Of a stretch of 64,000 nucleotides of DNA, positions 9,770-19,670 are shown piece by piece. How positions within the stretch are numbered: the first letter of the stretch is position 1; every line of letters starts with the position of its first letter. The stretch is taken from assembly GCF_003605645.1 (NCBI RefSeq), contig NZ_QVMU01000005.1:124001-188000 (forward strand). Reading direction: 5' to 3'. Under the pieces are notes generated by a model. It did no database searches. It worked only from the letters and a program-made list of their open reading frames with translations, and was not told where the DNA came from. Position numbers and translations under genes: made by a program. This stretch comes from Vibrio sinensis (GTDB lineage Bacteria > Pseudomonadota > Gammaproteobacteria > Enterobacterales > Vibrionaceae).

Positions 9770-11212
9770 TTACAATCTCCCGAAACAGTCTCTATAACGA
9801 ATAATATCATCTTCACCTAAATAAGAACCCGTTTGAACTTCAATCATTTCTAATGGAATTTTTCCAGGATTTTCCAATGCGTGAATCGTTCCTAGTGGTA
9901 TATAGATTGATTGATCTTCTGTCACTAAAATCGTATCTTCTCCATGAGTGACACTGGCTGTGCCTGAAACGACAATCCAGTGCTCCGCACGATGGTAATG
10001 CTTCTGGATGGACAGCTTTTGTCCTGGGTTTACGGTGATGCGTTTTACCTGGTCACGTTGACCAAAATCAATTGAATCATATTTTCCCCAAGGTCGATAA
10101 ACTTCCCGGTGAATTTTATACTCTTGACGACCTGCTTCTTTTAGTTTTTCAACAATCATCTTAACTTCTTGTACATGTGACTTATCTGCAACTAATATGG
10201 CGTCTTTAGTTTCGACGACTACTAAATTATTAATACCAACAGTAGCAATCAACTTGTTCTCTGAGTACACATAATTATTGTTGGAATTAACCGCAAGCAC
10301 ATCACCTTGGTGTACATTATTATGTAAATCTTTGTCTGATACATCCCATAATGCCGACCAAGACCCTATATCATTCCAACCGGCATCCATTGGTACAACA
10401 ACAAGATTACCCGAACCATAAGCAGAACAAACAGGTTCCATCACTGCATAATCAATAGAGTTAGATGGACATTCTTCAAATGCTTTTTGATCAATCCGCA
10501 CAAAATCTAAATCTAATTGAGTACCCTCCATGGATTTTTTACACACCTCGAGCATTAGCGGGTTGTGCTTTCCGAGCTCCTTTAAGTATTGAGATGCTTT
10601 AAACATAAACATCCCACTATTCCAATAATATTCGCCAGAACAAAAATAAGCTCGAGCAATATCTAAGTCTGGCTTTTCGATAAAACTCTCGACTTTGAAT
10701 GCAGAATCTCCTTTCTGCTTGCCACGTTTGATATAACCATAACCAGTTTCAGCGGCCGTAGGAACAATTCCAAAAGTGACGAGTTGATTCGCTTTCGCGT
10801 AAGGCAGTGCATCTCTAATTGCAAATTGAAAAGCATCCCGATTTTCGATCAAATGGTCAGCCGCTAGTACTAATATAATTGGGTCTGCATCAGTCTTGTC
10901 AACTGCCGATGTTTTTAAAGCTTGTAGCGCAGCTAAAGCTATTGCTGGAGCCGTATTACGACCAAATGGTTCTAAAATAATACCTGAGTGTTTGAATCCT
11001 CCTAGGCGAATTTGTTCTGCTGCAATAAACCGGTGTTCTTCGTTACAAACCAATAGAGGTGGTTGGTGATTAATCCCTTGTAAACGAGCAAAAGTTTGCT
11101 GCAGCATAGAGTCATCACTGGATATTTTTAGAAACTGTTTTGGATAAAGATCGCGAGATAAAGGCCAAAGGCGGCTTCCAGACCCACCTGCCATAATAAC
11201 TGGGTAAAGCAT
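9770..11212 (-). CDS. manC: Mannose-1-phosphate guanylyltransferase / mannose-6-phosphate isomerase
   Basis: Bifunctional enzyme: the N-terminal nucleotidyltransferase makes GDP-mannose ([12 protein letters not shown] loop at 9-20, then PKQFL; FIEKPD segment), and the C-terminal cupin is a type II mannose-6-phosphate isomerase ([10 protein letters not shown] and [10 protein letters not shown]). At 480 residues it is full length. No gmd, fcl, per or colitose genes follow, so within this window GDP-mannose itself is the expected end product. About 180 bases separate it from the upstream transferase gene. Confidence 0.93.
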   Translation of the reverse strand: MLYPVIMAGGSGSRLWPLSRDLYPKQFLKISSDDSMLQQTFARLQGINHQPPLLVCNEEHRFIAAEQIRLGGFKHSGIILEPFGRNTAPAIALAALQALKTSAVDKTDADPIILVLAADHLIENRDAFQFAIRDALPYAKANQLVTFGIVPTAAETGYGYIKRGKQKGDSAFKVESFIEKPDLDIARAYFCSGEYYWNSGMFMFKASQYLKELGKHNPLMLEVCKKSMEGTQLDLDFVRIDQKAFEECPSNSIDYAVMEPVCSAYGSGNLVVVPMDAGWNDIGSWSALWDVSDKDLHNNVHQGDVLAVNSNNNYVYSENKLIATVGINNLVVVETKDAILVADKSHVQEVKMIVEKLKEAGRQEYKIHREVYRPWGKYDSIDFGQRDQVKRITVNPGQKLSIQKHYHRAEHWIVVSGTASVTHGEDTILVTEDQSIYIPLGTIHALENPGKIPLEMIEVQTGSYLGEDDIIRYRDCFGRL

Positions 11213-11393
11213 TATTAATCCTACACATTAAACAGAAAATATAGGTATTATCCTATAAACCACTCAATTAAAAATAAACTAATATGAAAGAAAAACATAT
11301 CAATACAAAAAACCAATAAAATCAGTATGAAATTTCAATATTTCATGGGCAGTAAATATTACCCCAACACTCTGGAACAATTAATTATAGCGA

Positions 11394-12443
11394 CTATAAA
11401 GATAGATATAACCTCAAATAATTATCTGCCATATGTTTAGATGTATAACAACAACGATATTTGCTCTCTACATTTACACCAAACGTATCACCGTCAACAA
11501 TACACCTTGCAATTGCATCAGATAGCGACTTGAGGTTGTCCAATTCAAACATAATCACCTCATCTTCAGTAAATGCTTCTGATATCACATCCAAGTCTGA
11601 CACGATACAGGGCAAACCTAAAGAAGCTGCCTCTAGTAAAGCTAATGGAAACCCCTCTCCCCTAGATGGCAATGTGAAAGCATGCATATCTTTCAAATAT
11701 GATAGCGTGTTATTGACAAATCCCAAAAAATGAACACGATCTGAGACGTTGTAATTGTGAGCTAGATTTTCCAATTCACTTTTATAAGGGCCGGTACCTG
11801 CAATATAAAAATGGACAAATGGGAATTTGTCCAGAACTTTAATAATTTGGTCAAGCCCTTTCCTTTCAGTTAACAGGCAAGCTGTTCCTATTTTGAAATG
11901 TCCATCAGCTGTCTTTAATTTCAAATCATTATCACAATTTTGTATAGAGAAATCTCGTCCATTATAAACATAATCAACATCGGAAAAAATAAGTTTGCTA
12001 ACATAATAGTCCCTCATCGATTTAGATAAACAGATAACTTTATCATGAAAGCTCAACCCTAGTCGCCAAATCAAACTAAAAAGTAGTGCCTTAAGGCGGC
12101 TATTGTAGTCATATTTTAAGTTAATCATATCAATTTGATGTAATGTAGATATACACTTACATTTATACACTCCAAATGACAATAATTTTTTCACAAAGAC
12201 AAACAAGTCCGGTTTTAACATATGAGTGTGTACAACATCATATATTCCGATATCAACGCCACCAAAAAAACTAATTTTCTTAGGAACAACTCCAATATCT
12301 ATTTCAGGCCCATCACTATCATTAAAGTAATAAACATCAAGTTTATTTACTAATTTTCTAGAAACCAACGAATTTATTATATCGGCGGCAACAATATTTG
12401 GGCCCTTTTTGGATAAAGAGGGTAAAATAAAACATATTTTCAT
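11394..12443 (-). CDS. Glycosyltransferase family 4 (O-antigen)
   Basis: A 349-residue GT-B transferase of the GT4 type. The C-terminal half has the usual order of motifs: FKIGTACLLTERKGLDQII, HFYIAGTGPYKSEL, VHFLGFVNN, then the donor-binding TLPSRGEGFPLALLEAAS with an EX7E pattern. The N-terminal VVHTHMLKPDL is typical of acceptor domains in this family. Likely acts at the cytoplasmic membrane face on the lipid-linked O-unit. Donor is unknown; GDP-mannose is plausible because manC-manB follow. Very AT-rich, as are its upstream neighbours. It starts 14 bases after the previous transferase gene ends. Confidence 0.85.
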   Translation of the reverse strand: MKICFILPSLSKKGPNIVAADIINSLVSRKLVNKLDVYYFNDSDGPEIDIGVVPKKISFFGGVDIGIYDVVHTHMLKPDLFVFVKKLLSFGVYKCKCISTLHQIDMINLKYDYNSRLKALLFSLIWRLGLSFHDKVICLSKSMRDYYVSKLIFSDVDYVYNGRDFSIQNCDNDLKLKTADGHFKIGTACLLTERKGLDQIIKVLDKFPFVHFYIAGTGPYKSELENLAHNYNVSDRVHFLGFVNNTLSYLKDMHAFTLPSRGEGFPLALLEAASLGLPCIVSDLDVISEAFTEDEVIMFELDNLKSLSDAIARCIVDGDTFGVNVESKYRCCYTSKHMADNYLRLYLSL

Positions 12444-12457
12444 ATTATACTGCCAAA

Positions 12458-13645
12458 CTAATCAAGTCTATTGAGAACCTGAAAAGCATTATCTATTATA
12501 GCTTTCCATGAAAAATTGCCATTAATTAAAGATATGGCATTTTTTGATAATTTAGAAGCTAACCTTGAATCATTCATAACATCAATCGCACTATCAACAA
12601 TGTCCTCTAGTGTATTCGCTTCAACAAAATGTATTTTATGTTCGATATTTGGAATACCCTCCACTCCAACTCTTGTTGAAATAATAGGTAAACCGGACGC
12701 CATGGCTTCTAAAATTTTGTTCTTTGTACCTGCCCCTAATCGTAGAGGGCAAATAAATATAGAACTAGACCAATAGTAATCCTTAACATCTTCAACGTAC
12801 CCTGTACATTCAACATCAGGCAAACCACATATATCTAACGGTGGATTATTCCCAACTATAACTAGAGTTGCATCGGATATTTTTTCCTTTATTTTAGGGA
12901 ATACTTCTAATGCTAGATACCTAGCTGCATCAACATTAGGGTAATAGTTAAAGTTACCAAGGAAAAGTATTGAAAACTTATTTCTACCATTATCTAAGCC
13001 AACATACCGAAAAGCTTCCTTATCCACACCTAGTGGTGAAACTATAATGTTACAATTGCCTTTGTTTTTTAAATTATTTTTAACGAAATCAGCATCTTCA
13101 CAACTAACAAAACTAACTTTGCTAGCTATATTTAATAGGTGCTTTTCATAAAAAGAATAAATTTTATATTTACACAACGCTGAGGTTTTTTTATTTTCCC
13201 TATAAAGTCGATAGTTATATTTTGAAAAAGAGTCTACAGCATTAAGAAGTACAGGATAGCCATGCCCAAATGAAAACTGAGATAACATGGGACTAGAATA
13301 CAGCGATTTATATTCTTTTTCTTTTAACATTGGCACTTTAAAACCAACATCTCTAGAACTACCTACCAAGCCTAATAAAGATCTTATTAACACCGAAGAG
13401 AAAAATAAAATTCTACTCTTTTTTTTAGCAAGGTAAAAAAATGTAACACTACAATTGATATCTTGTCTTAGAGCATTCTCATAAGACACATCTCGCTCAC
13501 CAAATAAAATATAAACATCAATATTAGCATTTACCGGCGCATTAATTAACATTTCGTAATCATAGAGGCTTACTCCACTTCTATCTCTAGGATAGGGGAA
13601 TTCCTCTAAAAGGAATGCGTAGTTAACTATATTACTCAAGGACAT
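12458..13645 (-). CDS. Glycosyltransferase family 4 (O-antigen)
   Basis: A 395-residue GT-B protein. Visible motifs are SFVSCEDADFVK at the domain junction, NKFSILFLGNFNYYPNVDAARYL, DATLVIVGNNPP and the donor-site CPLRLGAGTKNKILEAMASGLPIISTR, which resembles the GT4 group often found in polysaccharide and exosortase-linked loci. Its start overlaps the end of wzy by 14 bases, indicating coupled translation. Donor and acceptor cannot be read from the sequence. Together with the neighbouring GT4, the GT2 and the WbbL-like enzyme it gives four transferases beyond WecA, consistent with a repeat unit of about five sugars. Confidence 0.85.
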   Translation of the reverse strand: MSLSNIVNYAFLLEEFPYPRDRSGVSLYDYEMLINAPVNANIDVYILFGERDVSYENALRQDINCSVTFFYLAKKKSRILFFSSVLIRSLLGLVGSSRDVGFKVPMLKEKEYKSLYSSPMLSQFSFGHGYPVLLNAVDSFSKYNYRLYRENKKTSALCKYKIYSFYEKHLLNIASKVSFVSCEDADFVKNNLKNKGNCNIIVSPLGVDKEAFRYVGLDNGRNKFSILFLGNFNYYPNVDAARYLALEVFPKIKEKISDATLVIVGNNPPLDICGLPDVECTGYVEDVKDYYWSSSIFICPLRLGAGTKNKILEAMASGLPIISTRVGVEGIPNIEHKIHFVEANTLEDIVDSAIDVMNDSRLASKLSKNAISLINGNFSWKAIIDNAFQVLNRLD

Positions 13646-14870
13646 ACCTCCTTTTCATCTGACTTAAAATTATATTTATACCTCTAAACACGCAATAGAA
13701 TAAAAATACTGATAGAGCCAACGTAGAAAACTCCAATGAACTCCCGCTGGTCATTGGATAAATAAGTAATAATGTTGCATATTCAACTGAATATTTGAAC
13801 CTCAATTTAATGCTATATACATATGTAATCAATATACATAGAAAAAGAAAAAATAAATTATAAACACATATAATTGGTGACTTTAAATATGAAATATATA
13901 GATTACCAAAAAATCCAACCATGTATGACTTATCGAATAAGTCACCACCAAAAATATTAATCAACAATCTTTCTGGGATAACATCTGGAATGACTGAAAC
14001 ACCTGCAACTGCAGCAAATCCATGTAGCATGAAATAATTTTCACTTAAATTTGGCAAGTTGTTTATGAAATAAATATTTTCTTGAATTATCATAGCTAGA
14101 TTTGGGAATGAAGAAAACCTACCTATTAGTTTAATAAAAACCAACTCAAAGATTGATAAGCTAGAAACTAAAATTTCATCCCTAAGTTCATTTCTAATAT
14201 CATATATAGTCCCAATAAAAGATGGAAAAATAAATATCAACAAAATAAATCTTATTGGATACTTTTTTACATATGAAGTTGGACTAAAGTTTAGCCTAAC
14301 AAAAAAAGCCATTATTATATATAAGAAAACACCTATTCCCGCCCTCGACAAACCAAGAACGGCAAGGGCAATAACGATAAAAAATAGAACTTTTTTCGAT
14401 CCCTCATGGACTAAAATAAATAAAACACCCAGATAAAAAGGGTTAATTCTATTTATTATTTTGATAAACGGCGAAATAAAAGCTGGCACACCCACATCAC
14501 CCTGCCCCATAAGGCCAACACCAAAATAGAAAGTAACAAATAAATACCAGATAAGAATAAGACAAAATAGATAAGTAACTCTTCTAGAGGTAGTAATTAT
14601 TACCTTACGCTCATTACCTAATGAGATGGATTTAAAAAAAACATAGAAGAAGAATAAAACAACATAAGGAAGTAATGTCAATAACAATACAACTGCCAAA
14701 TCCAATCTTGATAATTCAGTTGAAACACCACCAAAATCACCATTATACAGCCCAGTAATATTGACGTATAAATATGATAGTATTGTTGCACCGATAAAAA
14801 TAAGAAAACAACTACCCATCCCATAGTTATAACTTATGCTATTATCAGAGCATCTTAACTTAATACTCAT
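13632..14870 (-). CDS. wzy: O-antigen polymerase (Wzy-like)
   Basis: A 412-residue, very hydrophobic protein with roughly ten or more predicted membrane segments and a larger loop between them, the architecture of oligosaccharide repeat-unit polymerases. It would join O-units at the periplasmic face. Wzy proteins share little sequence, so the call rests on topology, on position beside wzx and transferases, and on there being no other candidate polymerase in this cluster. ATGA overlap with the upstream GT2 and 14-base overlap with the downstream GT4. The WaaL-like protein in the core region is a different membrane protein. Confidence 0.75.
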   Translation of the reverse strand: MSIKLRCSDNSISYNYGMGSCFLIFIGATILSYLYVNITGLYNGDFGGVSTELSRLDLAVVLLLTLLPYVVLFFFYVFFKSISLGNERKVIITTSRRVTYLFCLILIWYLFVTFYFGVGLMGQGDVGVPAFISPFIKIINRINPFYLGVLFILVHEGSKKVLFFIVIALAVLGLSRAGIGVFLYIIMAFFVRLNFSPTSYVKKYPIRFILLIFIFPSFIGTIYDIRNELRDEILVSSLSIFELVFIKLIGRFSSFPNLAMIIQENIYFINNLPNLSENYFMLHGFAAVAGVSVIPDVIPERLLINIFGGDLFDKSYMVGFFGNLYISYLKSPIICVYNLFFLFLCILITYVYSIKLRFKYSVEYATLLLIYPMTSGSSLEFSTLALSVFLFYCVFRGINIILSQMKRRYVLE

Positions 14871-16009
14871 TTGCCGATTTTACTACGTGATATTTCATGA
14901 TTAACTTGAAAAATATCAACACCATGTTTAACTATAAATGACTTAGCTTTTAATCGTGATAATGCTTTTCGTTTAATTCTCCCCAACGATTTAATCAATA
15001 AACTCTGAATAAATACTATGATTTCTAGTTTATGATTTTTTAAATAACTCCCAATATATGGTTTTGTAATACTTCTCAGATGTGGTTCATTGGCATACAT
15101 TGATGCATAAAACGTGGTAAAATTAAGAGGACAGGGTTGTTTAAAACGTTCATATACCTCAATAACCGTTTGAGGATAAACGGTATGTTCAGACCATATT
15201 TCTGGCAAATACTTTGACCAATTATTTTTCGTAGCTTCAGGTATATGTTCTTGATCCTGTATTTTACCAAAATGTTTATTCTCGGCGGTATACCCTCCAC
15301 CACTATTTTTTGAAGCACCATATATAGTGAGTGGTGTAGCTTGGTACATCACGTTTGCATCTGTAAGCGCAAGTGACGCTGCCAATGCCATATCCGGAGA
15401 TGCACCTAAAACATAGTTCCCAGTCAATTTTTTTATCTTCTTCAATGCTGAAGACCTCACGAGACCATGGTATAACCTAGGTAACTCTCCAATCGAAGTA
15501 CATCCATTCGATAATAAACTATCTAATTTAGTATGTGCCGGATAAAGATTTTTTTCACCTCTGTTTGTGGGTATCCACAAAGCACCGGGTTGATTATAGT
15601 GATCTTCACGCTCAAATTTAACATTTTTCCACCAATAATAGGCACCTGGATAAATAACAACGTCGACATTCTTGTCATCTATTTGTTCAATTACACTCAT
15701 TATTTCGGGTAAAACCAAATCATCATCGCCAATAAAACACATATAATCACCACATGCGTTACTAATTGCCATCTCGGTATTATCTACTATTGAAATACTG
15801 TCTTTTTGATGAAAATACTTAATCCTTTTGTCATTTTTAGCTAAAAGGTAACTAGAAAAACAACCATTATCAGGCGTATTGTCCTGTACAACAAACTCAA
15901 CTTCGTATGGAAAAGCATCAAGCATCACATCTAGAACTTGAGTTAATGTAGAATATCTATTTTTAGTCGGTATTATTACCGATAGCTTTGGCTTGGTGAT
16001 TTCATTCAT
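14867..16009 (-). CDS. Glycosyltransferase family 2
   Basis: A 380-residue protein whose first 120 residues are a classical GT-A domain: LSVIIPTKNRYSTL, FVVQDNTPDN, then YMCFIGDDDLVLPE with the metal-binding DDD. The middle and C-terminal parts (KSFIVKHGVDIF at the end) are not recognised. Likely adds one sugar of the O-unit in the cytoplasm. It lies 4 bases from wzx and overlaps wzy by 4 bases. Donor unknown; it could use the N-acylated amino sugar predicted from the upstream genes, but this is only inference. Confidence 0.85.
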   Translation of the reverse strand: MNEITKPKLSVIIPTKNRYSTLTQVLDVMLDAFPYEVEFVVQDNTPDNGCFSSYLLAKNDKRIKYFHQKDSISIVDNTEMAISNACGDYMCFIGDDDLVLPEIMSVIEQIDDKNVDVVIYPGAYYWWKNVKFEREDHYNQPGALWIPTNRGEKNLYPAHTKLDSLLSNGCTSIGELPRLYHGLVRSSALKKIKKLTGNYVLGASPDMALAASLALTDANVMYQATPLTIYGASKNSGGGYTAENKHFGKIQDQEHIPEATKNNWSKYLPEIWSEHTVYPQTVIEVYERFKQPCPLNFTTFYASMYANEPHLRSITKPYIGSYLKNHKLEIIVFIQSLLIKSLGRIKRKALSRLKAKSFIVKHGVDIFQVNHEISRSKIGK

Positions 16010-16013
16010 TGTA

Positions 16014-17492
16014 CTACCTTTTTAAATCCTTAAAGTTAAATACATACACTACTAGCAACGCAATTAAAGAAAATAATGAAGCATATGGAATGGATAATAT
16101 CGATCCAATTTCAAACCCGAAACTAACATTAATAAAAACCCCAATATAAACAATGGAAAATATTATTAAAACCGGTTTTAAACAACATATGAATAACCAA
16201 GTTAAATAATTACCACTACAATACCGCTTATTAATAAAAATTGACAACAATATAAAATTTAGAGCATTTATTATTAACCAAGGTATTGTTGCACCGAGTA
16301 ATCCAAACATCTCTGAAAAATAATACAACAAAGGAAGATAAAGGAATATATTGATAATACCCAATTTAACAGACGTCATATTATGTCCATTAGCTATAGC
16401 TAGCTGAAAAGGCATAAGTTGTAATGATAAAAACAAATTTCCGAACAATAAATATGGCGCCAATTCTTGAACTGTGCTAGCTGTCACGGCCCCTAACCAG
16501 ATGCTTGAAATGTCTTTTAAATAGAAGTACACATTAAAACAAACCAAGGAACTAACTACACTTATTATTATTGATGCTCGAAGATAAAGAGTATCTTTAT
16601 CTTCGTATTCTCCCAACGATAATAAATTCGTTATCCTTGGCAGAACTGCAACAGCTATTGGTAATGTTAGAAAATATGGACTTTGAGATAGAATAGACGC
16701 CAAATTATATGAAGATAAGTCAGATAAGTCAAAACGACCACTAACAAATATTTTATCCATTTGGTTAATCAATGCCGACATAATAGATAGAGCTAACATT
16801 CCCGTCGAAAAACCAGCAACTTTCTTTAATGCAGATATATGACTTTCTTTATTCCTATTTGATGAACTACAGCCTATATAGCTTAACAGCCTAATTCTAA
16901 AAACAAGACAAAAAACTATTGATACAAGTATATACCAATAAAAATACACTTCTATCTTTGGTATAAGCACGAGGGGTAATAGAACAATTGCAGACCTAAA
17001 AAAACCATATATGACATGAATTAAATTCGCTTCAGATTGTCTCTCTAGCCCCATCAAACCACCAAAATATAGTGCCATTAATATCTGAGGTCCCATTCCT
17101 ATAGCCATCAATTTGATACAATATTCAATGACTTCTGGATTCATCTCACCATTTGAATTTAACCAGTAATTAGCTAACCACTCAGCACTAAAGTATACGA
17201 TAGATAAAACCAACAGCAGTACCATAGATATGGTTTTCTCTAGCGTAAGAAGCAAGGGTCTTAAATGTAATCTAGATTCAGTTCTTGCACATTCTCGAGA
17301 AAAAGCAGCTGAAAGCCCAGCATCAGCAATATAAACAAAGCTAAATATTATAGTTTGAAATGTTATTATTCCATAGTTTTCTATACCGAGTATTTTAATG
17401 TAAAATGGAACAAAAACATAAATTGATGTGATTGCCCAAAGCTTACTTAAATAATTAGCGAGCGTGTTAGAAATTAATTTACTATTTTTCAT
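16014..17492 (-). CDS. wzx: O-unit flippase (Wzx-like, MOP/PST superfamily)
   Basis: Moves the lipid-linked O-unit across the inner membrane. A 492-residue protein with 12 or more hydrophobic segments, beginning with the pattern usual for Wzx (NTLANYLSKLWAITSIYVFVPFY, an aromatic first helix, then IENYGIITF) and with the charged NQMDKIFVSG segment in the middle. Full length. It follows a 342-base gap, so it may sit at the start of a second cassette within the operon. Family assignment is firm; sugar specificity is not visible. Confidence 0.88.
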   Translation of the reverse strand: MKNSKLISNTLANYLSKLWAITSIYVFVPFYIKILGIENYGIITFQTIIFSFVYIADAGLSAAFSRECARTESRLHLRPLLLTLEKTISMVLLLVLSIVYFSAEWLANYWLNSNGEMNPEVIEYCIKLMAIGMGPQILMALYFGGLMGLERQSEANLIHVIYGFFRSAIVLLPLVLIPKIEVYFYWYILVSIVFCLVFRIRLLSYIGCSSSNRNKESHISALKKVAGFSTGMLALSIMSALINQMDKIFVSGRFDLSDLSSYNLASILSQSPYFLTLPIAVAVLPRITNLLSLGEYEDKDTLYLRASIIISVVSSLVCFNVYFYLKDISSIWLGAVTASTVQELAPYLLFGNLFLSLQLMPFQLAIANGHNMTSVKLGIINIFLYLPLLYYFSEMFGLLGATIPWLIINALNFILLSIFINKRYCSGNYLTWLFICCLKPVLIIFSIVYIGVFINVSFGFEIGSILSIPYASLFSLIALLVVYVFNFKDLKR

Positions 17493-17834
17493 TTCACAAA
17501 ATTCGAGTCTTATTAATTAACTTATAACTTAAAATCAATAAAGCCCATTATCCTTCTAATACTTTAATGGCATTTCGAACCATATACTTCACTTTCATTG
17601 GTAAGCTATTAACCTCATCAACTTATATTTAAAAGCTCACAAAAACCAAACAAGCATGTATATATTAAACCTATCATCCACATCTGATTTTCATTTAATC
17701 CTAGCTCTAGATAAAGTTATTACACAAAACCACCCAACAAGAGCTTAATATTGTTTTAACTTTCTTGTTCAAGGATTTTATTTTAACCTATTGCGGCAAT
17801 GATAAAATATATTCCATGCCATTTAACTATTAGC
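17493..17834. other. AT-rich intergenic gap between the acyltransferase gene and wzx
   Basis: 342 bases, the longest gap inside the cluster. No full gene is visible on either strand. On the minus strand a short open stretch ends with NSLPMKVKYMVRNAIKVLEG before a stop near 17545, which could be the degraded 3' end of a lost gene, but a stop codon lies just upstream of it. No strong hairpin terminator or promoter was seen. Confidence 0.35.
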
Positions 17835-18746
17835 TTAAGATGGGGTGTATCTGGATTCTGTATTTCCAACTCTTCTAGCTGGCACCCCTATTACTTTAGT
17901 GTTATCCGGTACACTTTTCATTACTAATGTATGAGATCCAACAAAAGATTCCATTCCAACATTAACTCTATTAAGAATCACAGAATTAGGCGCTAACCAT
18001 ACACCACTATCGAGTGTTGAACTACCAGCCATTACCACACCAGATGTAATTACGCAATTTGACCCTATTTTGCAGTTATGAGCAATAAAGACTAAACTAT
18101 CTATCTTTGTAGATTCACCAATCTCTGTATAACCATCAAACAAACTGTTTGATATACAAGTATTAGCTCCAATTGATACATTATCACTAATTTTCACGCC
18201 ACCAACATGTTTAACTAAATATGGAACTTCATTATTGTATAGAACTTGAAACCCTTGAGTGCCAATAACCGAACCGGGTTCGATTACAACATTATTACCT
18301 ATTATACTTCCGCTATGTATAACAACATTTGCCCCTATTATGACGTTATCACTTATTTGAACCCCGTCCTCGATCACGGCGGTAGGATGTATTTTTACAT
18401 TCTCACCATATTTTACATTCACATGTTTAAAATAAAAATCAGTTTGTTCGCACAAATACTCATGTAATTTATAAAACTCCTGCTCAGGTTTATCAACAAC
18501 AATGAACGATTTACTTTCTATTATTTCAGCATCTAGTAAATCTAAGTGTTCTTTTGAAATAAAAGCAGCTACTATTTCTTTTTGTGCCAAGTATTCCAAG
18601 TAGCTTTCATTACCTATATATGTTAAGTTGTTGCCAAAAAGATCTCTATTAGCTAGGTTTAATGAGTTTATTTCTACGCTAGTTCCAACTAGTTCAACCT
18701 CAAGTATATCTGATATTTCTTTCAACTCTATTTTTCTAAATGTCAT
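17835..18746 (-). CDS. LpxD-like left-handed beta-helix N-acyltransferase
   Basis: A 303-residue hexapeptide-repeat protein whose architecture follows LpxD: an N-terminal uridine-binding-like domain (about 1-100), then many I-G-x-N/x-V turns, VGGVKISDNVSIGANTCIS at 181-199 and FIAHNCKIGSNC around the catalytic-type His223. LpxD moves a 3-hydroxyacyl chain from ACP to an amine of a UDP-amino sugar. Here it lies with its own ACP, acyl ligase, ketoreductase and aminotransferases, and far from lpxA/fabZ, so I infer it N-acylates an O-antigen UDP-amino sugar rather than lipid A. Somewhat shorter than LpxD (about 340). Acyl chain unknown. Confidence 0.75.
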   Translation of the reverse strand: MTFRKIELKEISDILEVELVGTSVEINSLNLANRDLFGNNLTYIGNESYLEYLAQKEIVAAFISKEHLDLLDAEIIESKSFIVVDKPEQEFYKLHEYLCEQTDFYFKHVNVKYGENVKIHPTAVIEDGVQISDNVIIGANVVIHSGSIIGNNVVIEPGSVIGTQGFQVLYNNEVPYLVKHVGGVKISDNVSIGANTCISNSLFDGYTEIGESTKIDSLVFIAHNCKIGSNCVITSGVVMAGSSTLDSGVWLAPNSVILNRVNVGMESFVGSHTLVMKSVPDNTKVIGVPARRVGNTESRYTPS

Positions 18747-18947
18747 ATCTAACCTATCTTGTCATATATAAATATAGCAGATAACGTCTACTACATTGAC
18801 ACTAGTGGAATATTGTTTTAAATGTAGAGCCAACCATTACCGATTCACAACATCAGATTTTCGTGTTCATTGTGAGTCAGTTGGAAGTAAAACAATGAGA
18901 AAACCACTTTAAATTACCCAATTCAATACAGCATAATATGTGAGATA

Positions 18948-19670
18948 TTAAGCTGTACTTCCCGCATCTACCGTAAATGTTGCTCCCGTTAAGCCAGATG
19001 CACTCTCAGACATTAAATATACAGCCATACTCGCGGCATCTGACACTCTAGCGAGTCGACCAAGACAGCTGCGTCTCTTAATTTTATCAAGCTTGTCTCC
19101 AACTAATCCCTCTGTCATATTGGTCTCCATATAACCTGGAGCAAGTGTATTCACCGTAATTTGCGCTTTGCCCAATTCGCGAGCCAGTGATTTTGTAAAT
19201 CCACTTAAAGCTGATTTAGTCGCACCATAAACGCTAAGTCCATTAAATCCTGTTGCACCAATAATCGAACCAACATTTAAAATTCTTCCAGTTTTATTAA
19301 GTAACATAGAACGAGAAACATACTTAGTCAGAAGTATTGGGGCTTCCACATTAATTTTTATCACTTCCGCGATATCGGCCTCATGCATCGTCGCAAGAAT
19401 ACCATCATGACCTAAAGCAGCATTGTTAATGAGCCCATAAATTCGACCATGTTTTTTAGTTATCTCTTTCACTAAAGAAGCAATTTTATCTGTATCATAA
19501 AAATCGAATTGATAAAAGCATACTTGTCGTGAGTGCTCATTTAATAAGTTTTCATATTCTTTAGTTATAGTGCGGCTAATACCAATCACTTTGTATCCAG
19601 AAACTATTAATTGCTTTGAGATCTCTAAGCCTAGTCCTTTTGAAGCACCCGTAACGATAATAGTTTTCAT
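18948..19670 (-). CDS. Short-chain dehydrogenase, FabG-like
   Basis: A 240-residue classical SDR with TGASKGLG at 7-14, NNAA at 82-85, Ser135, Tyr148 and Lys152 (YGATK) as the catalytic set, and a C-terminus like 3-oxoacyl-ACP reductases (LTGATFTVDAG). Likely reduces a 3-oxoacyl group to a 3-hydroxyacyl group on the ACP encoded just upstream; reduction of a sugar keto group is the alternative. Its ATG overlaps the ligase stop (ATGA), so the two are translationally coupled. Confidence 0.8.
   Translation of the reverse strand: MKTIIVTGASKGLGLEISKQLIVSGYKVIGISRTITKEYENLLNEHSRQVCFYQFDFYDTDKIASLVKEITKKHGRIYGLINNAALGHDGILATMHEADIAEVIKINVEAPILLTKYVSRSMLLNKTGRILNVGSIIGATGFNGLSVYGATKSALSGFTKSLARELGKAQITVNTLAPGYMETNMTEGLVGDKLDKIKRRSCLGRLARVSDAASMAVYLMSESASGLTGATFTVDAGSTA

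Noticed and set aside
15076..15321. Minus-strand ORF of 81 codons within the GT2 gene
   Set aside because: It is another frame of the GT2 coding sequence, with no ribosome site or recognisable protein pattern.
17835..18746. Calling the hexapeptide protein the housekeeping LpxD
   Set aside because: It is away from lpxA/lpxB/fabZ, is shorter, and sits with aminotransferases and a private ACP; an O-antigen acyltransferase is more likely.
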